The notes under the pieces are model-generated. The model saw only the letters and a program-made list of their open reading frames with translations, was not told the DNA's origin and searched no databases. From Sphingobium abikonense NBRC 16140 (GTDB lineage Bacteria > Pseudomonadota > Alphaproteobacteria > Sphingomonadales > Sphingomonadaceae), in assembly GCF_001598335.1 (NCBI RefSeq), contig NZ_BCYT01000006.1:1-64000 (forward strand): a stretch of DNA of 64,000 bases, written 5' to 3'. Below, one piece after another: positions 27,379 through 36,014 of this stretch. Positions within the stretch are counted from its first letter, which is position 1; each line of letters starts with the position of its first letter. The position numbers and the translations under genes are program-made.

Positions 27379-27779
27379 CACGCAAGATGGTGAAATCCGC
27401 ATGGATGGCCGCCGCCGCGATGGCGCTGGCGGGTGGCCTTGGCTTTTCCGGTGGCGCGCTGGCGCAGTCGGCCGATCTGGCGGCGGCCCTGTCGTCCGGG
27501 GCGGTGGGCGAGCAGGCCGACGGCTATATGGGCGTGGCAGGATCGGTCAGCGACACGGTTCGCAAGGAAGTCGAATCGATCAATATCAAGCGGCGCCAGG
27601 CCTATACCGACCTCGCTGGCAAGCGCGGCGTGACGGTGCAGGATGCAGCGGCGGCGACCGCATGCCAGACGCTGAGCCGCCTGAAGGCCGGCCAGGCCTA
27701 TCGCATCGGCGCTGGCGCATGGCAGACCAAGGGTTCGGGCGCGATCGCGCTGCCGTCCTATTGCGCGTCGGGGGGGTGA
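27375..27779 (+). CDS. ydbL: YdbL family protein (DUF1318)
   Basis: 134 residues with a signal peptide ending GGALAQS. VGEQADGYMGVAGSVS, IKRRQAYTDLAGKRGVTVQD and AGAWQTKGSG match DUF1318. YdbL is periplasmic and is reported to tune the YdbH-YnbE interaction. Its start overlaps the ynbE stop (ATGA), and a hairpin follows the stop at once. Confidence 0.92.
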   Translation: MTRKMVKSAWMAAAAMALAGGLGFSGGALAQSADLAAALSSGAVGEQADGYMGVAGSVSDTVRKEVESINIKRRQAYTDLAGKRGVTVQDAAAATACQTLSRLKAGQAYRIGAGAWQTKGSGAIALPSYCASGG

Positions 27780-27803
27780 AAGCCGCCACTGGCGGACTTT
27801 TCT
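27779..27803 (+). terminator. Probable terminator of ydbH-ynbE-ydbL
   Basis: AAAG and CGCC pair with GGCG and CTTT around a small loop, with an unpaired C/GA internal loop, followed by TTTTCTC. It begins at the last base of the ydbL stop codon. Confidence 0.6.
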
Positions 27804-27845
27804 CATCCCTTCGTACGGCAAGGATAGTCTTGGCGCCAACCATGG

Positions 27846-27872
27846 TTGACTATCCGCAATCCCCTTTCTAAA
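27846..27872 (+). promoter_or_regulatory. Weak candidate promoter for the atp F0 operon
   Basis: TTGACT at 27846-27851 and TCTAAA at 27867-27872 with a 15-base spacer, about 70 bases before the atpI start. It lies between the ydbL terminator and atpI, where a promoter is needed. The spacing is short and the -10 matches at only four positions. Confidence 0.3.
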
Positions 27873-27940
27873 CGGGCCGCGCCTTGACGGGTGCAGCCGC
27901 AAGCGCCATGCCGCCGCGATACAGGATCGCGGAGGATGCC

Positions 27941-28264
27941 ATGGCAGCGGACACACCCGGACAGGACCCGGCAGGGGAGGACGCGCGGATCGCTTCGCTG
28001 GAGGAGCGGATCGCCCGGGCCGAACATGCCGAAAAGGTCAGGCAGGGGGCCAGGGAGCAACAGGCGGACGATGGATCGCGCCTGGGCAACAGGGTTCTTG
28101 CTGAACTGATCGGCGGTCTTGTCGGCGGTGCGTTGATCGGCTGGGTTCTGGACCGGCTGTTTGGCACATCCCCATGGCTCCTGCTCGTGTTCCTCGGTCT
28201 TGGGATCGTGGCGGCGTTCAGGAACATCATCAGATTGACGACGGTAAAGCGTCCCGACCAATAG
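27941..28264 (+). CDS. atpI: AtpI/AtpZ-type ATP synthase assembly protein
   Basis: 107 residues from ATG 27941, with GGAGG six bases upstream; earlier in-frame starts have no ribosome site. An acidic helical N-terminus precedes two membrane helices, LIGGLVGGALIGWVLDRLFG and WLLLVFLGLGIVAAF. AtpI helps assemble the c-ring and may carry Mg2+. It is the first gene of the F0 operon, as in other alphaproteobacteria. Confidence 0.9.
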   Translation: MAADTPGQDPAGEDARIASLEERIARAEHAEKVRQGAREQQADDGSRLGNRVLAELIGGLVGGALIGWVLDRLFGTSPWLLLVFLGLGIVAAFRNIIRLTTVKRPDQ

Positions 28265-28311
28265 GGGCGCTTTTATCTTAGTCCGAAGACGTGAACGTTA
28301 CAGGGGTCAAC

Positions 28312-29097
28312 GTGGCAGAATCCGGCAAAATCGATCCGATGCATCAATTTGCTATCGAACCTTTGTTCGGTACGGATCATCTGTCTCTTGGCGGCTTCAA
28401 CATCGCATTCACCAACAGCGCGCTCTATATGGTGCTGGCGGCGCTCGTGCTTTGGATCTTCGTGATCGGCGGCATGAAGCGCGAACTGGTGCCCGGCCGC
28501 TGGCAGATGGCGGTCGAATATATGACCGGCTTCATCAAGAATTTGTTGATCGCCAATATCGGCGACAAGGGCCGCAAATATATTCCCTACGTCTTCTCGC
28601 TGTTCATGTTCATCCTGCTGGCGAACCTCTTGGGTCTGCTGCCGCTCGGCCTGTTCGGGCTGCACCCCTTCACCTTCACCAGCCACTTCACCGCCACCGG
28701 CGTTCTGGCGATCATGAGCTTTTCGATCGTGCTGATCGTCGGCTTCGCCAAGCATGGCTTCCATTTCTTCTCGCTGTTCGTGCCGCATGGCACGCCCGCG
28801 CTGATGGTGGTGCCGCTCTTCTTCATCGAACTCGTGTCCTTCATGGTGCGCCCGTTCAGCCTGGGTCTGCGACTGTTCGTCGCGATGACCGCGGGCCACG
28901 TGCTGCTCAAGGTGCTTGCCGGGTTCGTCATCAACAGCGCGAATGCGTCGCCGCTGCTGGGCTTCACCGTGGGTTCGGCCAGCTTCATCCTGATGATCGG
29001 CATCAGCGCGCTGGAAGTGCTGGTCGCGGTGATCCAAGCCTATGTGTTCGCGCTGCTGACCTCGGTCTATCTCAACGATGCCGAGAACCTGCACTGA
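28312..29097 (+). CDS. atpB: F0F1 ATP synthase subunit a
   Basis: 261 residues from GTG 28312, five bases after AGGGG; an in-frame GTG at 28291 is less likely. The proton-channel Arg lies in SLGLRLFVAMTAGH and the last helix is ISALEVLVAVIQAYVFALL. Five to six membrane helices are seen. Subunit a forms the half-channels next to the c-ring. Confidence 0.97.
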   Translation: MAESGKIDPMHQFAIEPLFGTDHLSLGGFNIAFTNSALYMVLAALVLWIFVIGGMKRELVPGRWQMAVEYMTGFIKNLLIANIGDKGRKYIPYVFSLFMFILLANLLGLLPLGLFGLHPFTFTSHFTATGVLAIMSFSIVLIVGFAKHGFHFFSLFVPHGTPALMVVPLFFIELVSFMVRPFSLGLRLFVAMTAGHVLLKVLAGFVINSANASPLLGFTVGSASFILMIGISALEVLVAVIQAYVFALLTSVYLNDAENLH

Positions 29098-29150
29098 TAT
29101 TTCGCCAATTTCTTTAACGTTTTTGACTGTTTAACAAGGGAGTTTACGAC

Positions 29151-29378
29151 ATGGACGCAGAAGCCGCAAAGCTGCTCGGTGCTGGCCTGGCCGCGATCGG
29201 CGCGGGCATCGCTGCCCTCGGTGTGGGCAATGTCTTCAGCAGCTTCCTGGAAGGCGCGCTGCGCAATCCGGGTGCCGCCGACGGCCAACAGGGCCGCCTG
29301 TTCATTGGTTTCGCCGCGGCGGAACTTCTGGGTCTGCTGGCGTTCGTTATCGCCATGATCCTGGTGTTCGTGGCCTGA
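29151..29378 (+). CDS. atpE: F0F1 ATP synthase subunit c
   Basis: 75 residues forming a two-helix hairpin. The polar loop is ALRNPGA and the proton-carrying Glu lies in AAAELLGLLAF. AAGGGAG lies upstream of ATG 29151. Multiple copies form the rotor ring. Confidence 0.97.
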   Translation: MDAEAAKLLGAGLAAIGAGIAALGVGNVFSSFLEGALRNPGAADGQQGRLFIGFAAAELLGLLAFVIAMILVFVA

Positions 29379-29467
29379 CACGCATTTGAAGCGGGCGGGG
29401 CGGCCATCGCGTCGCGCTCGCCCGCTTCCCTGATTTTGACCGCCCTCTGACCGGACGGACCCGTACC

Positions 29468-29962
29468 ATGCCTCAAATCGCGCAAATCGCCGAAACCTAT
29501 TCCAGCCAGATATTCTGGTTGCTGTTGACGTTCGGCTTCGTCTTCTTCGTCATTGGCCTGGGCATGGTGCCCAAGGTGCAGGGCACGGCGGACGCGCGCG
29601 ACGCGAAGATCAGCGGCGATCTGGACGCGGCCAAGGCGGCCTTTGCCCGCGCCGACGAGGCGGAAGCCGATTACAAGGTCCGCGACGCGCAGAGCCGCGC
29701 CGCAGCCCAGGCGCTGCTGGCCAAGGCCAAGTCGGACGCGGCCAAGGCGTCGGAAGCCCGCATGGCCGCAGCCGACGCGGACGTCGCGGCGAAGATCGCC
29801 GCGGCCGAAGCTCGCATCCAGGCCGCCAGCAACGCGGCCATTGCAGAAATCGAAACCGTCGCCGCCGACGCGGCGCGCGACATGGTGGCGCGCATTTCCG
29901 GCGTGAACGCATCGGACGAAGCGGCCCGCAACGCAGTAAAGGCGGCACTGGCCCATGGCTGA
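29468..29962 (+). CDS. atpG: F0F1 ATP synthase subunit b'
   Basis: 164 residues. One N-terminal membrane helix (IFWLLLTFGFVFFVIGLGMV) is followed by a long Ala/Glu/Lys/Arg coiled coil making the peripheral stalk. Phototrophic and alphaproteobacteria use a b/b' heterodimer instead of two identical b subunits. It overlaps the next gene by eight bases. The symbol atpG (also atpF') follows common alphaproteobacterial use. Confidence 0.93.
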   Translation: MPQIAQIAETYSSQIFWLLLTFGFVFFVIGLGMVPKVQGTADARDAKISGDLDAAKAAFARADEAEADYKVRDAQSRAAAQALLAKAKSDAAKASEARMAAADADVAAKIAAAEARIQAASNAAIAEIETVAADAARDMVARISGVNASDEAARNAVKAALAHG

Positions 29963-30569
29963 GGCAGCAGCACAGCATCACGAAGCGACCGCCCCTTCGC
30001 TGGGCGAGGCGATCCATGCCGAAGGGCTGGAGCCAGTCGGCACTGTCGCGCATGAGGGCGTAGCCCCGCATACCGACCCCAAGGCGGTCGGCATGGACGC
30101 GACCGCCTGGGTGAGCCTCGCCATGGCGGTGTTCATCCTCATCCTGCTGGTCAAGAAGGTGCCCGCGCTGATCGGCGGCGCCCTCGATGGCCGGATCGCG
30201 CAGATCAAGGAGCAACTGGCCGAAGCATCGCGCCTGCGGGCCGAGGCCGAGGCGCTTAAGGGCGAATATGAAGCCAAGCTCGCCGCCGCCGCCGGTGAAG
30301 CGGACGCCATGCGCAAGGCCGCCGAGCATGAGGCCGAAGTGCTGGTCGATGACGCGCGCACCCATGCCGAGGAACTGGTGGTCCGCCGCCAGAAGATGGC
30401 CGAGGACAAGATCGGCGCCGCCGAACGCGCCGCCATCGCCGCGATCCGCGCCAAGGCGGTGAACGCCGCCACCAGCGCCGCCGCCACGCTGATCGCACAG
30501 GGTCATGACGCCCAGTCCGACAAGGCGCTGGTCGACAGCGCCATCGGGAAGCTCGGCACGATCAACTGA
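29955..30569 (+). CDS. atpF: F0F1 ATP synthase subunit b
   Basis: 204 residues. A hydrophilic N-terminal extension of about 45 residues rich in Glu, His and Ala precedes the membrane helix WVSLAMAVFILILLVKKVPALI. A coiled-coil stalk domain follows. It forms the peripheral stalk with b'. F1 genes are not in the window, so F0 and F1 lie in separate operons. The strong terminator at 30591 ends the operon. Confidence 0.93.
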   Translation: MAEAAAQHHEATAPSLGEAIHAEGLEPVGTVAHEGVAPHTDPKAVGMDATAWVSLAMAVFILILLVKKVPALIGGALDGRIAQIKEQLAEASRLRAEAEALKGEYEAKLAAAAGEADAMRKAAEHEAEVLVDDARTHAEELVVRRQKMAEDKIGAAERAAIAAIRAKAVNAATSAAATLIAQGHDAQSDKALVDSAIGKLGTIN

Positions 30570-30590
30570 ACGCGCTGCAACGACGGAAGC

Positions 30591-30623
30591 AAAAGGGCTG
30601 GTGCGGATCGCGCCGGCCCTTTT
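30591..30623 (+). terminator. Terminator of the atp F0 operon
   Basis: A 15-bp stem with two G-T pairs (AAAAGGGCTGGTGCG at 30591-30605 with its partner at 30609-30623) and a three-base loop. The 3' arm ends in TTTT. Confidence 0.88.
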
Positions 30624-30749
30624 CCGTTGAGGCCGCGCGCATATCCGCAGGCCAGCTTCGCCGGCCCCAAGCAAATCCTTCGCTTGGCGCGGGGCGCCGG
30701 GCTGCCTATCTCTCCCCCCTGATCCGAATCGCAGATTGAAGGCTTCCTT

Positions 30750-31712
30750 ATGTCCGCCACGCACAGCACCCGCATGTTGATCCTGGGTTCCGGCCCCGCC
30801 GGCCTGTCCGCCGCCATCTATGGCGCGCGCGCGGGCCTCGCGCCGATCGTGGTGCAGGGGATGCAGCCGGGCGGGCAGCTGACCATCACCACCGACGTCG
30901 AAAATTATCCCGGCTTCCGAGACGTAATCCAGGGACCTTGGCTGATGGAGCAGATGCAGGCGCAGGCCGAGCATGTCGGCGCGCAGATGATGTATGACCA
31001 GATTGTCGACGTCGACCTGTCCGAACGCCCGTTTCGCCTGCGCGGCGACAGCGGCACGCTCTATGTCGCGGACACGCTGGTCATCTGCACCGGGGCGCAG
31101 GCCAAATGGCTGGGCGTCGAGGGCGAGGAGCATCTGCAGGGCAAGGGCGTGTCCGCCTGCGCCACATGCGATGGATTTTTCTATCGGGGCAAGAAGGTCG
31201 TGGTGATCGGCGGCGGCAATACGGCGGTCGAGGAAGCGCTGTATCTCACCAACCACAGCCATGACGTCACGCTGATCCATCGCCGCGATTCGCTGCGCGC
31301 CGAAAAGATTTTGCAGGAACGGCTCAAGGCCCATCCCAACATCAAGATCCTATGGAACAAGGCGGTCGAACGCTTCGTGGGCGGCGGCACACCCGAAGGG
31401 CTGGTCGGCGTCGACCTGATCGACACGGTGACGGGTGAGAAAAGCCATGAGCCGACCGACGGCGGCTTCGTCGCGATCGGCCATCACCCTGCTACCGAAT
31501 TGTTCGCCGACAGCCTTCCGCTTGATGAGGGCTATATCCTGGTGGAAAAGGGCACGACCCACACCGCCATCCCCGGCGTGTTCGCGGCCGGCGACGTGAC
31601 CGACAAGATTTACCGGCAGGCGGTGACGGCAGCGGGCATGGGCTGCATGGCGGCGCTGGATGTCGAGAAATTCCTGGCCGAGCAGGATTTCGAGGAACTG
31701 GTAGAGGCGTAA
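30750..31712 (+). CDS. trxB: Thioredoxin-disulfide reductase
   Basis: 320 residues. The FAD-binding GSGPAGLSAAIYGARAG lies near the N-terminus, the redox pair is CATC (Cys137 and Cys140), the NADPH site is VIGGGNTAVEEAL, and the FAD-contacting FAAGDVTDKIYRQAVTAAG is near the end. It keeps thioredoxin reduced using NADPH. It lies alone between the F0 operon terminator and the convergent ACP gene. Confidence 0.97.
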   Translation: MSATHSTRMLILGSGPAGLSAAIYGARAGLAPIVVQGMQPGGQLTITTDVENYPGFRDVIQGPWLMEQMQAQAEHVGAQMMYDQIVDVDLSERPFRLRGDSGTLYVADTLVICTGAQAKWLGVEGEEHLQGKGVSACATCDGFFYRGKKVVVIGGGNTAVEEALYLTNHSHDVTLIHRRDSLRAEKILQERLKAHPNIKILWNKAVERFVGGGTPEGLVGVDLIDTVTGEKSHEPTDGGFVAIGHHPATELFADSLPLDEGYILVEKGTTHTAIPGVFAAGDVTDKIYRQAVTAAGMGCMAALDVEKFLAEQDFEELVEA

Positions 31713-31733
31713 GTCGCGCGCGTCAGGCCGGGG

Positions 31734-32021
31734 TCAGCCGACCTTGGCCTGCGCGAAGGCGAGCAGCGATCCGAACGTTTCGAACGTATCGCCGTCAATA
31801 TCCTCATCGTCGATAAGGATGCCGAAGCGATCCTCCATCTCTGTCAGCAGGCCCGCGACCGCCATGGAATCCAGTTCGGGCAGCGCACCGAACAGCGGCG
31901 TGTCGGCGTCGAACGCATCGACCCGGTCCTGCGACAGGCCAAGCGCGTCGCGCAGCAGCGCCCGCATCTGGGTTTCGACGGGGATCGACTGGCCTGACGG
32001 CTGGGGATGGGCGGCGTGCAT
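31734..32021 (-). CDS. Acyl carrier protein, XrtA locus
   Basis: 95 residues. The phosphopantetheine serine is Ser52 in PELDSMAVAGLL, with the ACP-fold helix MEDRFGILIDDEDID after it. XrtA loci commonly encode such an ACP beside an acyl-CoA ligase and a PLP decarboxylase, both of which lie 1-3 kb away. Its product could carry an acyl or amino-acyl group used to modify the polysaccharide; that is inference. It is the second gene of a leftward pair with the GNAT gene. Confidence 0.9.
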   Translation of the reverse strand: MHAAHPQPSGQSIPVETQMRALLRDALGLSQDRVDAFDADTPLFGALPELDSMAVAGLLTEMEDRFGILIDDEDIDGDTFETFGSLLAFAQAKVG

Positions 32022-32049
32022 AATGGGCGCCTAACTATAGTTTAGCGGC

Positions 32050-33060
32050 CTAGCCGACAAGCGCGGAAATCATCGCGCGGGCCGCGGCAGGCCACTGGCT
32101 GACGGCGCGCGGGTTGAACGCATCGAGGCGGGTTAGGGGGATGCGCTGCTCCATCCAGTCGGCCTTGTAGCCATTGTCGCCCGTGCCATAATCGATCATC
32201 GTCACGCGGTCCTGGTCGATGGCATGGCGGAACATCGCGTGGCTGAGCAAAGAGCCGGGCGACTGCGCATCCAGCGCCTTGTCATGCGCCAGCTTGTGGA
32301 TCAGCGCGACGCCGTGGTCGATCGTCCATAACTGGGTGGCGACCGCGCGACCGTCCAGCCGCGCGAAGCCCAGCCTCAGCCTGCCGGCCGTGCTTTCCCG
32401 CTTGGCCAGATCGCGTAGGAAGGCGAGGCCACCGGCCGGTTCGTCCGCCTTCCAGCTACGCGCATGGACCGCGACATAATCGTCCCACAGGTCCGGGGTC
32501 AGCCGGTCATATATGGTCAACGCGAAAGGATCGCCGCGCCCCTTGCGCCGGACGAGGTTGCGCAGCCGGCCCGGCCGCGCGCACCAATAGGTATCGAAAT
32601 CCCTTCCGTCGAGCGTCAGCAGATGGCGCGCTCCCATAGTTCGGCACACCGTCCACCATCCCGCCCGGCTCAGTGCCCCACGTAGTTCGGCGCAGTCTTC
32701 CAGGGGGTAGAAGCTTATCCGCGCGCCGTTGGAACGCAGATGTCGGCCCATGGCTTCCAGCATCGCGCAACGCGCCGCAGGGGCCGGCGCACCCACGAAA
32801 ACAGGAGCGAAGGCAAAGCTGTAATAATTGGCCAGCGCCTCAAGCCGCCTGCGCGCCGGGGCAAGCAGGAACAGCCAGGCTTCGCCATGCCCTTGGCCTG
32901 CATGAAGGATACGAAGCGGCACATCGGCGAAACAATGGCGATGAAGCGATTCCATCCACTCGAGCCGGTCGAACAGCCGCGCGCCATCGAACGCGCCGGG
33001 CCTGTGCCCCAGCGCGCGTCGCACATCGGCGAAGCTGTGATATTCCCTTGGCGCCTGCAA
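32050..33060 (-). CDS. GNAT/FemAB-like acyltransferase (BioF2-like)
   Basis: 336 residues. The C-terminal half has the Acetyltransf_6 pattern: FDTYWCARPGRLRNLVRRK, AVHARSWKADEP, RLGFARLDGRAVATQLWTID and IDYGTGDNGYKADWM. These are as in proteins that use acyl-CoA, acyl-ACP or aminoacyl donors. It precedes the ACP gene on the same strand, with a 28-base gap. That suggests ACP-bound groups as donors (inference). It is divergent from the ligase gene. Confidence 0.82.
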   Translation of the reverse strand: MQAPREYHSFADVRRALGHRPGAFDGARLFDRLEWMESLHRHCFADVPLRILHAGQGHGEAWLFLLAPARRRLEALANYYSFAFAPVFVGAPAPAARCAMLEAMGRHLRSNGARISFYPLEDCAELRGALSRAGWWTVCRTMGARHLLTLDGRDFDTYWCARPGRLRNLVRRKGRGDPFALTIYDRLTPDLWDDYVAVHARSWKADEPAGGLAFLRDLAKRESTAGRLRLGFARLDGRAVATQLWTIDHGVALIHKLAHDKALDAQSPGSLLSHAMFRHAIDQDRVTMIDYGTGDNGYKADWMEQRIPLTRLDAFNPRAVSQWPAAARAMISALVG

Positions 33061-33125
33061 CCGACTATCTCCGCCCCAAACTGCGCAGCCTTAGGAGAAA
33101 ATTCTGCACATGGCGTTAAGCATCC

Positions 33126-34655
33126 ATGGCTGAAGCCATGTCCCTAATCGATGGCGCGCCGGTTTTGCCGATCGACCATCTGCTGCTGCGCGGCGATGCG
33201 GCCGCGCCGGCGCTCGATGGCCGGTCGGGCCGCTATAGCTATGCCGAACTGGAACAGACGTTGGGCCGGCTGGCGGAATGGCTCGCGGGTTTCGGGCTGG
33301 AGCCGGGCACGCGCGTGGCGAGTTGGATGGCGAAAGGGCCGGTGGCGGCGCTGATGCCGCTCGCCGCGCCGCGCGCGGGGCTGGTCCATGTCCCGGTCAA
33401 CCCGCTGCTCAAACATGGCCAGGTCGCCCATATATTGGCCGACAGTGGCGCGGCCATGCTGATCGGCACGGGCGCGCGGATCGAAAGCCTGACGCCGGAT
33501 GACGTGCCCGCCGGATGCCAGCTTCATCGGGAGGATGACGCGGCCTGCGCGATGAGCGGCGGGGATGGCATCGGCGCGTCGCAGGCCGATCCGCAGGCGT
33601 TGGCGGCCATCCTTTACACCAGCGGATCGACCGGTCGGCCCAAGGGCGTGATGCTGACCCACGCCAATATGTGGCTGGGGGCGGTGGCGGTCGCCGACTA
33701 TCTGCGTCTGTCGCCCGATGACCGCACCGCCTGCGTGCTGCCTTTCAGTTTCGACTATGGCCAGAACCAGCTGTTTTCGGCCTGGTTTGCCGGCGGATGC
33801 GTCTATCCGCTTGACTATCTGACGCCGCGCGATGTGGTGAAGCTGGTGGATCGTCACGACATCACCACGCTGGCGGGCGTGCCGCCGCTCTGGGTTCAAC
33901 TGACCGAACTGGACTGGCCGGCGGATGTGGCGGGGAAGCTCAGGCGCCTGACCAACAGCGGCGGGGCGCTGACGCGGCCACTGGTCGCGCGGCTGCGTGC
34001 GCTGTTCCCCCAAGCGGACCTCTATCCCATGTATGGCCTGACCGAAGCGTTCCGCTCCACTTATCTGCCGCCCGCGCTGGTCGACAGCCATCCCGATTCG
34101 ATGGGCCGGGCGATTCCCTTTGCCGAAATCCTGGTCGTGCGGCCCGATGGCAGTATCACCGATGATGACGAGCCGGGCGAACTGGTCCATTGCGGGCCGT
34201 TGGTGGCGCAGGGCTATTGGCGGGACGCGGCGCGCACGGCCGAGCGGTTCCGCCCCGCGCCGCCTGCATCGCGCTATGGCGGCATGGCGGTGTGGTCGGG
34301 CGACACCGTGCGGCGGGACGCGCAGGGCCTGCTCTATTTCGTGGGGCGCGACGACGCGATGATCAAGTCCGCCGGCAACCGCATCAGCCCGACCGAGATT
34401 GAGGAGGCCGCCGGCGCGGTCCCCGGCGTCGCCGAGGCCGTGGCGCTGGGCATAGCGGACGACCGGCTGGGGCAGGCGGTGCGATTGCTGCTGCGCGGGC
34501 AGGGGGATGATCTGCCCGCCGCCGTCGCCGCGCATCTCAAAAGTGAGCTTCCCAATTTCATGCAGCCCAGGGACATCGTCATGCTGGATCAGTTTCCCCG
34601 CAACCCCAATGGCAAGATCGACCGGGTGGCGCTGGCGCGGGAGCAGGGCGCATGA
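33126..34655 (+). CDS. Acyl-CoA ligase (AMP-forming), exosortase A system-associated
   Basis: 509 residues; ATG 33138 (MSLIDGAPV) is an alternative start. The AMP-binding motif LYTSGSTGRPKGVM lies near residue 163. YPMYGLTEAFRSTY and the C-terminal GRDDAMIKSAGNRISPTEIEE are the other adenylation motifs, with the catalytic Lys in NPNGKIDR. It matches the ligase found in XrtA loci. It presumably activates the acid that is loaded on the ACP. The next gene overlaps by four bases. Confidence 0.93.
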   Translation: MAEAMSLIDGAPVLPIDHLLLRGDAAAPALDGRSGRYSYAELEQTLGRLAEWLAGFGLEPGTRVASWMAKGPVAALMPLAAPRAGLVHVPVNPLLKHGQVAHILADSGAAMLIGTGARIESLTPDDVPAGCQLHREDDAACAMSGGDGIGASQADPQALAAILYTSGSTGRPKGVMLTHANMWLGAVAVADYLRLSPDDRTACVLPFSFDYGQNQLFSAWFAGGCVYPLDYLTPRDVVKLVDRHDITTLAGVPPLWVQLTELDWPADVAGKLRRLTNSGGALTRPLVARLRALFPQADLYPMYGLTEAFRSTYLPPALVDSHPDSMGRAIPFAEILVVRPDGSITDDDEPGELVHCGPLVAQGYWRDAARTAERFRPAPPASRYGGMAVWSGDTVRRDAQGLLYFVGRDDAMIKSAGNRISPTEIEEAAGAVPGVAEAVALGIADDRLGQAVRLLLRGQGDDLPAAVAAHLKSELPNFMQPRDIVMLDQFPRNPNGKIDRVALAREQGA

Positions 34656-35884
34656 AGCCGATGGGCCCCATTCCGGCCGGCTTTGGATGTGAAGACGGCA
34701 TGTTGCTGATCGGCGGATGCGGCGCGAAAAGCCTGGTCGACGAAGCGGGCGACACGCCGCTGTTCGTGTACGACATGGCGCTGGTGGAGGCGCAGGTGCG
34801 GCGCTTTCGCGACGCCATGCCTGCTGGCATCGACCTGCATTATGCGATCAAGGCCAATCCCTTCGCCCCGCTGCTGAGCCGTATGGCGGTACAGGTCGAT
34901 GGCTTCGACATTGCGTCGGGCGGCGAACTGGAAATGGCGCTGGAGGCGGGCATGGCGCCCGACCGCATCAGCTTTGCCGGGCCGGGCAAGCGCACGGATG
35001 AACTGACCGCCGCCATTTTCGCCGGCGTCACCATCAACCTGGAATCCGAAGGCGAAGCACGCCGTGCGATCGCGGCGGGTCAGGCGATCGGCAAGCAGCC
35101 GCGTCTTGCCGTGCGGGTCAATCCCGATTTCGACCTGAAAGGGTCGGGGATGCGCATGGGCGGTGGGGCCAAGCCCTTCGGCGTCGACGCCGACCGTGCG
35201 GCGGCGCTGGCGCGCATGGTGATCGAAGCGGGCGCGGACTGGCGCGGCTGGCATATATTTGCGGGCAGCCAGAATCTGGATGCGCAGGCGATCATCGACA
35301 CGCAGGCGGCCACTATCGCTCTGGCGGCGCGATTGTCGCAGGAGGTCTGCGCGACGCCGCCGCTCGTCAATCTGGGCGGCGGTTTTGGCCTTGCCTATTT
35401 TCCCGGCGACACGCCGCTCGACATTCGCCCGATCGGCACGGCGCTGGGCCAGGCGCTGGAGTCGCGACCGCCTATTCTGGCTGGCAGCCGATTCGCGCTG
35501 GAACTGGGGCGCTGGCTGGTCGGGGAAGCGGGCGTCTACCTCACCCGCGTCGTCGATGTGAAAGACAGCCAAGGCGAACTCTTCGTCGTCGTCGATGGCG
35601 GATTGCATCATCAGCTTGCCGCCAGTGGCAATTTCGGCACGGTCGTGCGTCGCAACTATCCGATTGCCGTGGCGAATCGTTTCGAATCCGCTCCGGCCCT
35701 TGATCCCGTGACGATTGTGGGCTGTCTGTGCACGCCGATCGACCGGCTGGGCGACAAGGTGGCGCTGCCTGAAATCAGCGAAGGCGACCTGATCGCGATA
35801 TTTCTGGCCGGAGCCTATGGAGCATCCGCCAGCCCGATGGCCTTTTTGGGACATCCACCCGCGCGGGAGCTTTTACTTGGGTGA
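34652..35884 (+). CDS. PLP-dependent decarboxylase, exosortase A system-associated
   Basis: 410 residues of the ornithine/diaminopimelate decarboxylase fold (fold type III). The PLP Lys is K67 in HYAIKANPFAPL. FDIASGGELEMAL, RVNPDFDLKGSGMRMGG and the C-terminal VVGCLCTPIDRLGD correspond to the barrel and sheet domains. XrtA loci carry this enzyme beside the ligase. The product amine or amino acid is not known. ATGA overlap with the ligase shows coupling. Confidence 0.93.
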   Translation: MKPMGPIPAGFGCEDGMLLIGGCGAKSLVDEAGDTPLFVYDMALVEAQVRRFRDAMPAGIDLHYAIKANPFAPLLSRMAVQVDGFDIASGGELEMALEAGMAPDRISFAGPGKRTDELTAAIFAGVTINLESEGEARRAIAAGQAIGKQPRLAVRVNPDFDLKGSGMRMGGGAKPFGVDADRAAALARMVIEAGADWRGWHIFAGSQNLDAQAIIDTQAATIALAARLSQEVCATPPLVNLGGGFGLAYFPGDTPLDIRPIGTALGQALESRPPILAGSRFALELGRWLVGEAGVYLTRVVDVKDSQGELFVVVDGGLHHQLAASGNFGTVVRRNYPIAVANRFESAPALDPVTIVGCLCTPIDRLGDKVALPEISEGDLIAIFLAGAYGASASPMAFLGHPPARELLLG

Positions 35885-35896
35885 TAGTCGAATGAC

Positions 35897-35925
35897 TTGA
35901 CTCCTAACGCTATCTTTACCCTTTA
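35897..35925 (+). promoter_or_regulatory. Possible promoter before the polysaccharide export operon
   Basis: TTGACT at 35897-35902 lies in a locally AT-richer 130-base gap before the Wza-like gene. Only a poor -10 (TTTACC, about 18 bases on) follows. A new transcript may start here, separate from the ligase-decarboxylase pair. Confidence 0.25.
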
Positions 35926-36014
35926 CCGGCATGACATTGCCCAAAGCCCGTGCGTTCCTGCCGCAGCCACTCCTTGGCGGCCGGGCGCACCGGGGCACGG
36001 CAAGGGGTGAGAAT

